Source: Cololabis saira
Taxonomy: Eukaryota > Chordata > Actinopteri > Beloniformes > Belonidae
DNA: 64,000 nt
Reading direction: 5' to 3'
Assembly: GCF_033807715.1 (NCBI RefSeq)
Contig: NC_084607.1
Location: 13,149,441 to 13,213,440 of the forward strand
The notes under the pieces are model-generated. The model saw only the letters and a list, made by a program, of their open reading frames with translations. It searched no databases and had not been told where the DNA came from. Position 1 is the stretch's first letter. Every line of letters begins with the position of its first letter. The translations under genes were made by a program, and so were the position numbers. Positions 1-14,092 of the stretch are shown one piece after another.

Positions 1-503
1 ACAATTTTCAGCTTCCCGGAGTCACTTCCGGCCCAAAGATGTTTTCTTTTTTAATTCTTTGACAAACTATGGCATGTTGTGCGACGGCAGCTAGAATTAG
101 TACTTCTGCAGTGTGGAAACTTTTACTGTGTTCAAAACACCCAAAGCTAGCCATTTGTCACTTTTTGCAAGTTATTTAAAAATAATATCAATCATAATCA
201 ATAAAAAGGTGTGCTGTCTGATACCGCTGACAGCAATGATTAAGCAAAAAGGGAGCAGTAGACTCAGTCCAGCTGTGCTATTTGTCGGATATTTTTACAG
301 TTTAATAGTTACAATTGTCAATTTGTCATTTGCGTAAAGTTACAACCACTAATGCAAATAAGCAGTGAGCATAAAGATTGTTTGCTGGTTTTGATAATGG
401 GACGGTGCAGAGGTCTCTGGTGTACATATCAAATGATACATTAGGCATTGAGGGGTTAACTTAATTTAAAATTAGAAATTGTATTGTATGTATGACAATT
501 CTA

Positions 504-937
504 CCGTATTTTCCGCACTATAAAGCGCACCTAAAAGCCTTTAATTTTCTCAAAAACCGGCAGTGCGCCTTATAGTGCAGTGCGTCTTATAAATGATCAT
601 TACGGTAATTTCTGTTACTGTAGTCAGGGGGATTGTGGGTAATGTAGTTGGTGTCGCCGAAGTAATGGCGCTAAAAACGTCAGGAATCATTCAAGACAAC
701 AGCAGCGACGCTGACTCGCATAATGGCGACTTTGACAGAGAAAAGCTGGTTTTTATTTTGTTAATAAAGTTTGACATACAGTAATTTTCTTGTTTTTTTT
801 TTTTTTTGCATTTGCTGTAGGATTTTGTAGCATTTCCTGTAGCGCAGCTCCATCAGGTAGATACGTAACTCAACCCCAGCCACTATAGTCAGTATTTTAC
901 CATATATTTAGTGCGCCTTATAATGTGGAAAATACGG
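504..937. mobile_element. TA-flanked MITE, family A
   Basis: The ends are inverted copies: ACCGTATTTTCCGCACTATA on the left and its near complement on the right (TATAATGTGGAAAATACGG). TA dinucleotides flank both ends (502-503 and 938-939), as in Tc1/mariner-type insertions. The interior has no transposase reading frame. A relative sits at 20568-21042. Confidence 0.65.
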
Positions 938-1028
938 TAATCATAATAATTTTTCTGACCGTAGGTCATATCCATCTTTTGTATTCAGGCTATATTTTTT
1001 ACAAGACATGGAAAAGTGTGGTTTAATG

Positions 1029-1340
1029 GTATTCAATTCCAATTCAATTTTATTTATATAGCGTCTAATACAACAGAAGTTGTCTCTAGGCGCCAGAACA
1101 TAAACCCCCGAGCAATTATTACATAAACAATAGCAGGTAAAAACTCCCCTATTGGGAGAAAAGCCTTAAGTCAAACAGTGGCAAGGAAAAACTCCCCTTT
1201 AGGAGGGAAGAAACCTTGAGCAGGACCAGGATATATTATAAGGGGGGACCTTCCTGCCGGGGCCAGACTGGGGGGTCGGGGACGTCAGCAGCACAGCAGA
1301 CATCCACACAGGCAGGTGGAAGCAGCAGCGGGATTCATAT
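1029..1340. repeat. Dispersed teleost repeat (uncertain class)
   Basis: This segment begins with an AATTCAATTTTATTTATATAG-like start and contains the repeated phrase AAAAACTCCCCT. I recognise it as a very common interspersed sequence in fish genomes, but I cannot assign it confidently to a LINE, SINE or DNA class. It lies in a trip10 intron region or just downstream. Confidence 0.45.
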
Positions 1341-1457
1341 GACAGTAATGTAGTCATTCAAATGTGAAATTCATTACTGCAAACGCTGCAAAGTTTCTCA
1401 GGGTTTGACAACACAAGACCAGGATGCAATGCTGCAACAGATGACACATTCACTTAC

Positions 1458-4400
1458 ATTGAAAATGAGTGGCATGTCATTAAAATAGAACTGGTTCTGC
1501 TCTTTGTTGTATTTTTGCAGCTGAGCGGCGTAGTCGTTCTTGCACTCCTCGGCTACATGTGCTCTCATATGTGCCTGCTGTTTGGCCTAAAACCACACGA
1601 GAAACCAAAGAGGTTAGAAAGCGCAGCTGATCATGTCGAGTACAGTATTTATCTTTCCCCCCTTCTTACTTTTTCAACATCTGCTTTTGTAGCATTGATG
1701 TCCTGATCCGTCTTCTCTGCATACAGCGCCGAACGCTCTGCTTCTCTCCACTCCCTCTCGAAGCGCTTTTTGCTCTGGTGTAACGGGAGATAAGAAAAGA
1801 AGCGATTCAGCTTATTTAACCATGTGAGGCCTGAATTAAAGCTGAGGAGGATTCGCCGTTTTGAGAAAAAGACACGTTACTGTTACTAAGAGAGATCAGC
1901 AGGGCTTTGGAAGTGGAAAAACTTCACCCACTACCAAGAAGGTCTTAGTTTTACACAGTGATAGAAGTTAAAAATGAAACTGCTTTCCATTCTGTTCATC
2001 TGTTTTTACTATATACAAATAACGCTACCTGACTGACCACACTGTGCAGCCACTGCAGGGAACTTTTGGGGGCTGAACACACAGAAACAAGTCCGTTTCG
2101 ATCAGGCACTTAATTCTAAACTTACACTGTCGAGCTGCTTGTAGGTGCTCTCCAAACTCTGCTGGGCCTTCTTGGCCTCCATCAGATACTGCAGACATTC
2201 ATTAAAAAAAAAAAAAAAGAAAAGACAGAGCAAAAGAGGGTCAGATGACAGAGGGAGCGAGTGAGCCATGTGTAGGAGCAGACAGAATAAACAATGACCT
2301 CCAAAAACCACAGAGCACAACAGACGAGAGAAAACAAATACCAGTGTGTCTGTTTGAGACATAACGTCTTCAGCGGGATGGCTGTGCACGGCCGCGCTGT
2401 TCTGCAATCCGACATGACAAAGACGAAGTATTCCTCGTGGAGAAATGGAACACCACTGCACGGAGGAACCACGTCTCCCTCCACAAACCTAAGTAAGACT
2501 TCATTCCTGCTCCTGAAGGGAAATCTCCACATTTCCAGGTCTTCTCAAATCTAGTTTTTCTTCCCCTCACATACTTTTACACTCCTCCTCTGGAGACCGT
2601 GCTGTATAAATAAAAACCCCACTTGGCATTTGCCGGAGTACTTCTTAATATGGTGCTGTTGCCACACACCAGTACTCTGGTGTGAAAACAACTCTCAATG
2701 TTAGAGAAATGGCAATTTAAAACTGGTTCACTCATAAATCTAAGTAATGATGATCTGCATGAAAATAAAAGTGTCCAAAAATACCACCAATGTATTCCGT
2801 TTGAAAAAAACCTAGAGACTTTGACCTTATTTGGGGACCTTTTTTGGATTTTTTGCTTTTAATGGACTGATGATCTGAATCATCGACTATATTAATGAAT
2901 GTGTTTACACAGGACTTGATTATTTAATTTATTATTCATTTTTGTTCTAGTATTGATAGACATATGTTAAATGATTTTGAATGATGTAATCTATTGACCA
3001 TATGAGGGAGGGAAGGGGAGAGGGTGTGCTGTTGTTTTTTATTTGTATTTACCTTTTTTTTTATTATTATTATTTATTTATTTTGGTTTAATTAATGTTA
3101 TGAAAAGTTAAAAAAAAAGGGGGGAAAATATTGATAATTATATTGTTATTGTAACTCTTATTTCTTTTTCTTTTAATGCCCTCAATAAAGACATCTATAC
3201 AAAAATACCACCAAAACAAAGTTTATATATATATATATATATATGCCAGCTCGAGACTGGGTTTTCAGTTGGTTTGCACATAGTTGGATGTTAAGCAGAC
3301 TAAAACCCAGTGCAGTCCCGCTCCTCAGCACATCCGGCTCACCGTCTTGCGTTCCTGCTTGAGCTCTTGCAGGTACTTGGTGAGATCAATGCAGATGCTC
3401 ATCATCAAGTTCTCAGCAATAAGCTCTCTCTGCCCTGCGTAGTCGTTCATCTCATTCAGGATGTCCAAAAACGACTGGTAGCTGGATAGCCTATCGTTTA
3501 AGAGGAGGAGAAAGGAAAGGGTGGAGAAATAAGAACATGCTGATGGGAGCACTGATAAGATAATCAACGCAGCTGTGGGCTGAGTAAGAAGGCTGATAAG
3601 AAGATCATGATTTCCTTATTCCTGCTTCCTTCTGAGGGCATTTAAATGTGGCCTACATCAGCCCGGCGCAACTGCACGGATAACACTGATAACATAATGA
3701 TTCCAGGCCGTTGCCAGTGAGATATTAGTCGTTCAGTTCTGTTTTGGTCATTAGTTCACCATGTGAGTTCTTAGGAACAGGATGTGAAAGGATGGTGACT
3801 CTTTAACCTAGGACATGTTTACTCGTACACACACTTTACAGCCAAAACGACTCACCTGCACTCTGGCTCATCTTTGCTGGTTCGTTTTTGGTTATATTTC
3901 TTTGAAAGGTTCCTGTGGACAGTGACAATGTATCAACAACCTGGTAAACAAACACTCAAGACAAGCTCAGGGGGGGGGAAACGGTTGAAAAGACAGATAG
4001 CTTTCCCTTGAAACCTGTTTTTTTTCTTTACACTAATACATTGAAACAAACAGTCCACTGTGGAGGCATTTAAATAGCCGCTCTTCCTCCTTTCACTCTC
4101 CCTTTGTCCAGATCCCATCTACCACGTGCCAGTCTGCTCCCACTTCCTCTTATCCTCCAGCAAAGCTCAGCATTGCAACAGATGTGGGCCTGTGCGCTGG
4201 GAAACAACTGGGAGAAGAGGAAGTAGGGATGAAGAGAGAAAGGGGAGATGCGGGGAGCCAGCGAGCCTGCCGCAGCTGCAGAAACTGGGATAGTGTTTCG
4301 CAGACAAACTACATGCTGTCCCAAATTAGTCATAAGACCGATGCACTTTCATAAACAACATTTTAACATACACTCATTCAAACACAAGCACACACACATG

Positions 4401-4604
4401 CAACCCCCCCCCCAAAAAAAAAATCTTTGAGCAGCATTTCCTACATAGGAAGAGGAAAGATAACAGCAACATTAGCAACAAGTCCTACCTCAGTTGTTTG
4501 GCATAGTTCTGCTCAATCTCCGTCCTCTCCTTCACAAATTTCACATACTTCTCCACCAGCTCCAGGCCCGACTGCGTGTGCCTCTCTATGATGTCATACT
4601 GGTC
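1458..4604 (-). CDS. trip10: TRIP10/CIP4-like F-BAR protein, partial (internal exons)
   Basis: Six exons are visible in transcript order: 4489-4604, 3856-3912, 3343-3490, 2126-2188, 1670-1774 and 1458-1586. All have GT/AG borders and compatible phases. Together they encode most of an F-BAR domain, the banana-shaped dimer that binds and curves membranes and links Cdc42 to actin during endocytosis. Diagnostic strings are [60 protein letters not shown] and [14 protein letters not shown]. The last two fit TRIP10 better than FNBP1 or FNBP1L as I remember them. The first coding exon (usually M-D-W-G-T-E-L-W) was not found between 4.6 and 14.2 kb. The rest of the F-BAR domain, the HR1 domain and the SH3 domain lie beyond the left edge. 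No frameshift or stop was seen. Membership of the CIP4/FBP17 family is sure; the TRIP10 assignment is likely. Confidence 0.85.
3216..3244. repeat. (TA)n microsatellite
   Basis: A short TA dinucleotide run in the trip10 intron between exons 3343-3490 and 2126-2188. Longer (TA)n runs occur at about 6508-6542 and 41535-41564. Confidence 0.8.
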
Positions 4605-6499
4605 CTAAGAGAAGGAACACGGGAGATGAGTCAGGGAAAAGAAAGCCCGAGCACAGCAAGAGCATCTGTTAACCTCTCGGTAACTACCGGGACGTTCTTC
4701 TCGGTTAAGTTTGAGGGCCTCCAGAAGCATCTCTAATGGCATAGTAATCTAAAAACAACAACAACCTTTTTTCCCCCTCTACACATGTGCAAAATGTGTT
4801 GATGAGAGTCTCCACGCAAGATCGTGCAGGATCTTTGTTGGCTGAGGGAGAGGAAAGCCAAAGTACACAAGCTCTCATAAATATCTGGTGGAACTGTGTC
4901 TGGTGGACGTTTTTGTAACAGAAAAATCTTGAAGTGGCAGATACTGAGTCACCCAGGTCAATTTTCAGCCACTCTCATGTCTTCTTCACTAACAGCAGAA
5001 TATGTCGAGCTTTCCTTTTTGTATTATACAGGATGGAATTGGGCGTCTTTGTTCCTCTTCGGCTGTCTTTGCTTATTTGGAAAGGAACTTTCTGACACCT
5101 TCAAGCTCAGACAAGTTCATTAGGAGTGAGAAATGAACGAAGCCAGTCCTCTCTTACGTAGCGTAAGGGAGCAGCTTCCCCAGCCTCTGTCTTTTGTTGT
5201 TTTTGCCAGGTTTGCAATGAAGTGAGGGCATTTAGAAAAGGGATTCCTTACGTGTTGGGCCTTGTTCCTCTACTCTTTTCATGCCCTTCAGGTAAAACAA
5301 AAGAGGCAGGTCTCAAATGAATGAGACGACATCTAGACTAATCACAGGACACAGTTAAAAGGGCTGTGATCAATGAGCACAATAGTATCTAATAAAGACA
5401 AGGCAATGCTGAGGTTTGAATGAGTAGTTGTGACTGTGTAAACAGAGAAAATGGTCAAAACAGCTGACCATGTTGAAATAAAACAGAGTTTTCTTTGATC
5501 TGGTGCAAAAATAACTTCATGTAAGTGGTCAGCACAACGGAAAAACTTCACCGCACAAACAAATACGTTTGACAAACATCCATCAAGACCATGTAACAAA
5601 GTGAAGTTTGAATTAGATACACAGCATGGAAAAAGTTACTGTGCTACCACTATCCTAAAAATTAAATATTTCTGTTCTGTACACATACAATAACCAAGCC
5701 ACGAAGGCAGCAGCACTCGAGATACAACTCAATTATCATTCCTTGTGATCAACAACCTTCTGGAGGAAAACGAAAAGTTTCCAAATTCGAGAAACTCCCA
5801 CTGCGTTTCCCCGAGAAGGCAGTCGAGAATGGATTCAAAAGACCTCTAATCTTAAAAGGCCAAAATAGAGATATAATCCAAAATGAAACCTGGCAACTGT
5901 GGGTCACTGTTCAGATGGATGTGAACCTCGGTATTCTGCGCTGCTTTATTTGGCAACTTCAGCATTACTGTAAAGGACTCCCATTCATAATAGTTTACAG
6001 TTAAAAATTCATGTTTCTATTGTTATGCTGGTTTTATTTTGTCATATTCTTTCAACACGGAAGTGCTTTTATTTTGAAGAGAGAAAACGAAACTGATGAA
6101 AAAGGAATGTAAACAGTAACGGGTTAATAACGGTTCACGATAAAACGGTAAAACAGATAAGAATACAAAGACAATAAACGGAAAAGGAAGGACAAAAGGG
6201 GAGAGTTAACTCCAGTCGAGAGGGCAACAAGGTAGTTTAATGTATTTATTTGTCTGTCAGTTTGAGTTTGTGAAAGTCTTGGTACCAACGTAGTTTAAGT
6301 TAACTGTTAATGTATTGTTTTCTTTATTTTATGCAGCTTTTACGTTGGTCTTACGGTGGTTTATGGATCACAGAAACGCATAATAAACTACATGATGAGA
6401 CCATCAGTCCAGACTTGCTTTGATTTCGACTGGGATGCTACAGTAAAAGCTTGTTGTTGTTGGTCCATTGACCTCAACAGGGGTTGTTTTTTTATTCTC

Positions 6500-6546
<47 letters not shown>

Positions 6547-7504
6547 CAGGAGGTCATTGGATACACAGTTTCCCAGGCTAGAGGCATGATGTCCAATTTA
6601 AAAAAGAAAAAACTAAACGATGACGTGGATTTCAGCTGTAAGACAGACAGACGAGCCACAAAGTGAAATGTGCGCTCCTGATGTTTTTGCTCTGGTGTCT
6701 GTAGACGTGCACATCATTTTAGCAGTGTGTTAGTGCTGATGCTAACTCTTCACAATCAAGACTATTTTAATATCCCCAGGCGGGCAATTTGTTTTACAGC
6801 TACCAGCGGAAAGAAAGAAGTTAGTACAAATAAGTAAAACATAACTGAAAGGTGTTGAGGCATCTCCAATACATCCATTCTTTTTTTCAGTTCTTCTTGA
6901 CAATTCACACTTGTGGATGTTTTCTTTGTTTTTCTAACTATATCAGTTAATGTGCATCTATACAATCCGATCTGTTTTAAAGAGCTCTTGGCTTTATTCA
7001 GGTGGACTGAGCACCGTAAGCCTTTTGAACATCAGCAGCATTCTGCTCCTTTGTTTTTGGTTTATGGCTTTACAGGACAGTGACACTCCCCCACAGAACA
7101 CTGCACTTAGACGCTGGTCGCCATGCTCTATTACAGCAGAAATAAACATACTACAGGCTGCAACAAACAATGGTGTCAGTCGCTATAGTTCATTTCTCTT
7201 AATTACAGCTGTGTAAAGTTCAGATATTTCACCCAGTTCAACCTTATAATTAGGATCACTTGGAGTAAAAGGTTCATCCTCATGGCAGGGTATGTTGTTT
7301 CATCAATTCTGACTGTTGTCAGAAAAAGTCCACAGATGAGTGAGTGACCGTGGTGGAAGTGGAAGGGTCTAACTGAATTAAAGCTGGGGCCGATCAGATC
7401 AAATGCTCAGGTACAAAGTTCTTACTCAATCACTGAAATCAGATCCGTGTTATCACCAGTCCCCACAGAGATCCATTATCAAATGTCTTTAAATGCATCA
7501 AAAT

Positions 7505-7560
7505 GTAAGTTAAGATAAGATAAGATAAGATAAACCTTTAATAGTCCCACAGAGGGGAAA
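7505..7560 (+). repeat. LINE 3' tail (RTE/Rex3-like)
   Basis: A short run of GATAA repeats precedes a phrase resembling CTTTAATAGTCCCACAGAGG and then GGGAAATTTG. In teleosts this combination is typical of the 3' end of RTE/Rex3-type LINEs in reverse or truncated form. Only the tail is present. A similar tail is near 25040-25130. Confidence 0.4.
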
Positions 7561-10500
7561 TTTGCTAAATTTTGATTTTTAAAGCCCAAAAACAAAAAAA
7601 ATTGAGACATTAATCAATAAATACATCTGGTAGAAACATCTGGTTTGGACACACTCCCCCATGAAAATGAAAGGGCGTTTGGGTGGCCAAACGTCATACC
7701 TCAATAAGGTTGCTAAGTGTTATTTTTAGCAAAATTCATGCCACCTCTGAAAACCACAGCCCACCTCTGGAAACCGCAGCCTTGCATAATGAGCGCGTTG
7801 CAGTTTTCCTGGTGGGATTTTCTAGTCAAAATGAATGCCATATTCCCAACAAAATTCTCCATATTAGAGAGGTACAGTAGATCTATCCATGACTGACGTG
7901 CCACTGCTTCTCCCTCCGGAGACTCAAAACAGGAAGTTGCAAGCATTGTGTGACTTCTTGTGCTGACTTTTAGCAACAAGCGTATATGGTATTTGAAGGT
8001 GGGTAGACGTAAATAGTCATCGATGCCCATAGTCTTATTTTCTGCAGAATCTGTGAGTATTTCCAATACCGGTAACAGTATCAGAGCAATTCTTGCAAAG
8101 ACAGCAAACAAAGCTCAAACCAAATCGAATTCAATCAATTTATAATCCAACTAAATCCCTTTTAGTTCAGTTCAATCCAGTTTATTGAAATCCAGTTCAA
8201 TAGGAATCAATACAATTCAGTGAAATTCATAAAATACAGTAACAGATAAGATGTAAAATACTAACATACCTGCCAGCACTAAAGAGTCAAATATGCAATA
8301 TGACAAAGAAATCATCAACTAAAACTATTTTCAGAGTTAAAATTTCAAACTTTAGCAAACAGTCGCTGAGATGGATGAAATCTCAAAACTTTTAGAGATT
8401 TTCATTTGCAAAACTTACATTAATATAAGTATCATGATGCATCTTTGTTTAGAAATCACTATAATAAAAAGGTATTAATTAATTATTAAAAATGTTGTGG
8501 CACAGATGCATAAAAGACAGAAAAGAGAAGAAAACCATGATACTCACACCATCATATTTCTTACACAGGAAAAGGGTCCTGGAAGGCAGTTTTCTCCTTT
8601 TTCTAAACATAACGCTCCTCATTTAAACTCCTGCAACTTGTGTTTTCATATTTATAGAAGTACAGAATATTCTAAAAGAGTCTATAAACTTTGAAGCCCC
8701 ACAGCATCACAGCCCAAATCCAATGTTACATCCAACTTCTAGCTGCTGATACATGCATTTTGCATAGACGTGCATGCTATTTGCATATTCACTTTTTTGA
8801 CTGATGTTCAGGCTGTAATGTTATGTTCAAGTAAATACTGTACATGATAGCAGTGAAACTGCTTTAGAGGCTGAGGTCAGAAACTTCATGGCAAGATAAG
8901 GTGTTTCTGTAGGAAAAGTACATCTGGGGAGTCGGTCAGTGTTCTGGTGACTTTTCCTGGACTCCTGCTCATCACATACAGTATATCTATCACACTGTGG
9001 AATCAGGTTAATCCACGTAAGTCCAGACATTTATGAAGGAAGGAATTTGTGAGGAATTAAAGCCCCATTGTGGAAAAAAAAAAAAAGTTTCCTTTGTTTT
9101 CAACGACATTCTTCACATTCAAATCAGGATAGGAAAACAAAGTATTACTTGAAGGTTTTTCAATTGTTTCCTGGGTAAACAGTGTGATAGCATTTTCAAA
9201 TAATTTCAAAGATGACAAAAAATATAAGTACCATTCTGAGAAGCCCATACAGAGAATGAATTAGATTTATTTGTTGTGATCCTTAGAGTACTGGAGTCCA
9301 CTGATACTACAGGAATGTTATCAGGCTGCACGTGAACGTGTCTTCCCCCCTTGACATCAATCTCATAACAACAGGCATCATCACTGAAGAGACAACGTAT
9401 CACACACTTTAAAAGTCTGTGAAATGTTTCAATCAGATCAAACACGCTCCAGTACGTACAGTAAAAAACAGAACTTTTCTGCTCATCCTACCGAACTGTT
9501 ATACAAACATGACGATACTCAGGTGGGAGGGCCTTCCTGGAGGAGGATGACCATCAGATGAACTGCATTTCTACATAAGCCAAGTCAGGAACTCGATTCA
9601 TGAAGCTTCTCTCTTATGAAATGGGCTTGGACCGCTCCCATTCAAAGCCATTTCCAGCAGTATTCAAACTCCTGGCACCTAACATTATTGTAAAAAGGTT
9701 AAAAGGTGTTTGAAGTGGACATGAAAGACATTTTGAAAAGCCAAGATCTATTTTTATTGCTCTGATTGGGACAATGTGGGTGCAATAAAGATTTATAATC
9801 GTCATTACGCCTTTAAAGTTTCTATCTAATCAAATACAAATCCAAAGTGTCTCCTTTGCTGCACCTTCAAAGTTATTTTAATAATTCCACGAAGTGCAAA
9901 CCTCTAATCACCCTTTAATTCATCCGGCTAAGGCGAATGTGAACGCTACCGGCCTGAGTCCCTCCATCTCGTCGAAAATTAGGGGACCCGGCCTTCCCAG
10001 ACCTGGCAGCCAGGAATGGCCCTCACTATCACGGCCTGAGACTACACACTGATCTTTCAGTCCACAAAGTGGCTTCTTAAAATAGCCACCGGATTAACAA
10101 CAATCAGAGAACAGATGCCATGGAGCTGACTTGATCCGAGCGCTGCCAAACATTAACAAAACCAATAATGCCTGCAAAGCTTTCTGTACCCACACAGTCG
10201 GGGTTTTAACCAGACACACAAAAAGCCAAGGTTAAATATTTGCTCAATTTGCATGAAATTGTGCATGTTTAACACCGACTGAAGAAAGCTCGCTGACTTC
10301 AAACCAATGCAAAAAAGTGAGAAAGTGGAGCAACAAAACTCATGTATCAGAGGGGGAATGTCTTATTAAACTGCACATGGATGTTTCACTGATTCAAAGT
10401 AGGGCAAAACTAATTAGGTTGTTCCACCAGCACATAGGATAAAAAAGGGACAGGGGGAAGAGGCCTGGGGGGGGCACCGTAATGAGGTCACAACCTCCCT

Positions 10501-11767
10501 ATCACATCTTTGCAAAGCTCCATTTTACATACCTAAGAGCATACATGTGTGACAACAAGCTTGGTGAAGGTTCTGGTTCGTGTCAGCCTCCAGGAAAGGG
10601 CTCACAGTTCACTACAAGACTGTGATAGCACCATTTGTTTTGCTCTTGTAAGCAATCCTTTTATTTTTCAACTGATCACTGAAGCAGTTCGTTTAAAATA
10701 TGTTCAATTTAAGACAAAGCCATTACAACCTCAGAGGGGAGAGCATATACAGAAAATCAACAATCAGAACCAACACTAAACTGAGATGCATTACAGTGGC
10801 AGCGGTGGATGTATGGAATAAATTAGATATAGATTTGAAATTATGTAGAACTTTAATTTTATTTAAAAAACATTGAAAAGAAGGATGATTTCCTTATATT
10901 AAATTTATGAGTGGCTTGATGTTGATTTGGGTATTTATTTAATTGGTGATTTGCTTTGATTTTTTAAGGATGAAGGTAACATGTAGACTGCACCTTTATT
11001 TTAAAAATCTTTTTTATTTTTTGAGGAATGTTTGTTATCCCTACAGAGGCAATTTGTTTTACGGGCAGTCTTTCTCTTACTTTTTGCTTGTATTTTATTA
11101 ATTGAATTAATCTTTTTGAGGGTAGGCAAATAATAAGCTTCGCTTCAGCCTACCCCTTTTTCGGTCTAGATGTTATTTGTTTATACTGGAAACTTTTTTG
11201 TTATGTTTTCTTTGAACAATTGAACGTTTTCTTGTTGTCAGTTTTATTCTTGTTTTTTTTTTTGTGTCATGACCGAAACTAAACTAAACTAAAATCACTA
11301 CACACAAGTCAGAAAAGCTTCATGTAAACTTTTGTATTATTTATACAAATATTTGGTTGATCTCATCGTCCAATTGCGTGGAAATCAGGGCACTGTGCTG
11401 AATAAGTAACCATGCCACTTAGGTAGGCCAAAAGCATCTCATAGGTGATGCAAGTTGTTGCTAAGCATCATCAGAGCAGCTGATTTCATCTCTATGGAAG
11501 CCAGCCGTAACATAATATAAACAGAGAACATCAGCACGCAAAACAAATCACAATTTTTGAGGGTGTGCTTTGTCCTGCAAAAATCAATGTTCATACCAAC
11601 GCCAGGAACATCATATGACCTGAAAGATTCTGTCATATGACATCAAAATGCTGTTTCAGCAAACAAAAGCATGACTGAAATGTTAAGCAAAACGCTCCGA
11701 AAGCAGGAGGGGATTCGTGAACGCACCGTTCTGCAAACACAAGCGAGGTGTTGACTGGAGCAGCGTC

Positions 11768-11887
11768 AAGGCTGATTTATGGTTCCGCGTTACACCTACG
11801 CACAGCCTACGGCGTACGGTGTGCGTCGCCGCGTACCTTACGCCGTAGGCTACGCCGTCGATTTAACGCAGACCATAATTCAGGCTT
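11768..11887. mobile_element. Small MITE, family B
   Basis: The left end AAGGCTGATTTATGGTTCCG and the right end (CAGACCATAATTCAGGCTT) are imperfect inverted repeats around a GC-rich core with repeated TACGGCGTA-type words. The same termini occur at 57058-57166 in dnmt1 intron 1. An open frame continues to 12198 but matches no family I recognise. Confidence 0.6.
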
Positions 11888-12866
11888 CAGGCGTAATCCG
11901 CAACAACTTTCTCAGCGCTCAGTGTCCAAAACAACGCATAATTGACACCCTTGACAACATTCGTGTGCAAGAGAGGCAGGATGTTGGACTCACCCAAAGC
12001 TCAGTGCCCCAGTCCATGTTCAGCTTGTTTGCCAAGCTGTCTCCCGAATACAAAGAAACTCCTCCAAAGTTTATCCCGGCAGCTCGCAGGACGGCCCTCC
12101 TAACTACAATCCCGATGGGATCACCCAGAAGAAAAAAAAGATTGGACGCCCCGCTACTGATTTCTTTAGAAAATCATGTAAAGCAGCATTGTGATTAACC
12201 AGTCAACTTGGGCCGACAGTCTTTAGCCTGGTTCGTCCAAATATTTTTCATAACGAAGGAAACGCTGCAAAGCAGCTCTGGTATCGGCGTCACTCCCAAA
12301 TCCTAATTCTTAAAGGGGCCGCGCGGAGCGCTCCGCTCTGGGAACACCGGGAAGAGCGGTCCGTCCAGTCCTCCTCCTGGATACACTGGAAAAATACATC
12401 TAAGTGCATGTAAATATAACATATTTAAGTCTCTGATATTAACAATTAAAAATGAAGTCTGTTGCTTTACATGAATATATCTAGTTTTGAACTTAAACTG
12501 CATTGGTTCAAAAAACAAGACATTGTGCATTTTTTCCTTAACAAGCAATCTTGTTCTTTTCATTTACACACAAACAACAAGCAATGATCTTGTTGTATTT
12601 ACTTTTCCTTTAACAATTTTAATCTATTGGGCAGATTGACCAACGTTTAGATGAAACGGGCTTTATTTGTTTAAAGGAGCTGTATGTAAGAGCAATAATA
12701 AAACGAATCATAAAATGACCCCGATATGTCAACAGACATTTAAAAATCATGTTCATTTCAAATACTTATGTCACTGACAACAGCACTCAAGCCAGGATAT
12801 TCCAGTTTAAAAAGAGGAGTTGCAGCCCTCAACTGATGTTGATGTTGTCATTTTTTGTTTTGGCCT

Positions 12867-12966
12867 GAAGCTCCACCCTCCACCTATCTCCCAATCACCA
12901 AGTCAGTATTGTTTCTGAAGCTCCACCCTCCACCTATCTCCCAATCACCAAGTCAGTATTGTTTCG
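12867..12966. repeat. Two tandem copies of a 50-bp unit
   Basis: The unit beginning TGAAGCTCCACCCTCCACCT and ending TCAGTATTGTTTC occurs twice head to tail with no visible change, so it is a recent duplication. It abuts a GC-rich repeat-like segment to about 13075. Confidence 0.9.
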
Positions 12967-13125
12967 GCATCCGGGTTGCCAGCTCGGCTCTAATTATCGC
13001 AGCCATGGCAGCCTACGTTCCTGCTGCATTCTGCAGCCTACCTGGCAACCTCTGGTCGGGGGGAGGAGGGGGAGGGTACACGCCGCTCAACAATATTTTG
13101 AAAGTGACTGCAGTACCAGTTTTGG

Positions 13126-13365
13126 CCATTTCTTACATGAGATTTTTATGTAGATCAAGAAAGACTAGTCTTTGTATAAACTACTTCATTTTTAGTATGT
13201 ACAAAATTCATTTGCAAGTAAAGTCAACTTCATTTTGGTAAATAAAGTAAACTTAACACAATTAAATTGACTGTACTTGCAAAATGTATTATTTACATAC
13301 AAAAAATTAAGTAGTTTATACAAAGACTAGTCTTTCTTGACCTACATAATATTCTCATGCAAAAA
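13126..13365. repeat. Hairpin (fold-back) repeat
   Basis: Two arms of roughly 90-100 bp are inverted copies: the left arm contains AAGACTAGTCTTTGTATAAA near 13160 and the right arm contains its partner near 13320. A short AT-rich spacer separates them. This is the form of a fold-back MITE, without coding capacity. Confidence 0.75.
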
Positions 13366-13665
13366 GTTGATTTATTTTTTTTAAGTTGATCAAGCACAAT
13401 ATTTGTATCATTGTAATAAACCTCTCCTGAATCATCACATCTTTTTGTCAGGAGCAGATGCTTTAACACTTGAACCTTACAGATTGAACACATCACATAG
13501 TTAATCTCTGGAATTACTTATAATTAAGAGGTAAAACAGGAAATTTGAATGCAAAACCATATCTTAATTAGTCACAAATTGGTTTTTATTTGTCATATAT
13601 TCAGTTCATTACATGCAATTATGTAATGTAATTTAAAGTCCAGAGTTTTAACATACAATGTAGGG

Positions 13666-14092
13666 CAGTGGTTCCCAACCTTTTTTCCTTACTCTGTATA
13701 CATATCACTTTTTTTTCTCAAATGTCACCAATGTATAAAATACGCACAAAACAACATAAAAAGACAAAAATATTTCTGAAAAATGTCTCTTTTAATATGA
13801 GACCAACATTTTTTTACATTTTTCCTTTAACAACCTGTCGGATTAGATTAAATGTTGAGTAATGATATGATAATAATAAGGAATGAAATCATTTCCTGTG
13901 TTTGTCACCAGTGTATAAAAAACACAAAAATACATTCATAAATTATTCCTAACAATGTCTTATGAATGACTCATTCGCAAATAAAAATTTTACAACTGCA
14001 TATCCTCAAAGCAGACAAAGTTTTGCGGGGCCCCCCCCAGAGATCTCTGGCGCCCCCCCAGGGGGGCCCGGACCCCAGGTTGGGAGACACTG
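13666..14092. mobile_element. Non-autonomous hAT element with near-perfect 8-bp target duplication
   Basis: The left terminus is CAGTGGTTCCCAACCTTTTT and the right terminus reads as an imperfect inverted copy ending in CACTG. Flanking octamers are ATGTAGGG (13658-13665) and GTGTAGGG (14093-14100), a 7/8 match that fits a hAT target-site duplication. A C/G-homopolymer-rich patch lies near the right end. No transposase frame remains. Confidence 0.75.

Noticed and set aside
7683..8111. Overlapping frames of up to 132 aa near 7.7-8.1 kb
   Set aside because: No family resemblance, no splice-site support and AT-rich low-complexity context.
11779..12198. 139-aa plus-strand frame
   Set aside because: It starts inside a MITE and shows no domain I recognise. 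It could be a fragment of a transposon gene, but I cannot support a call.
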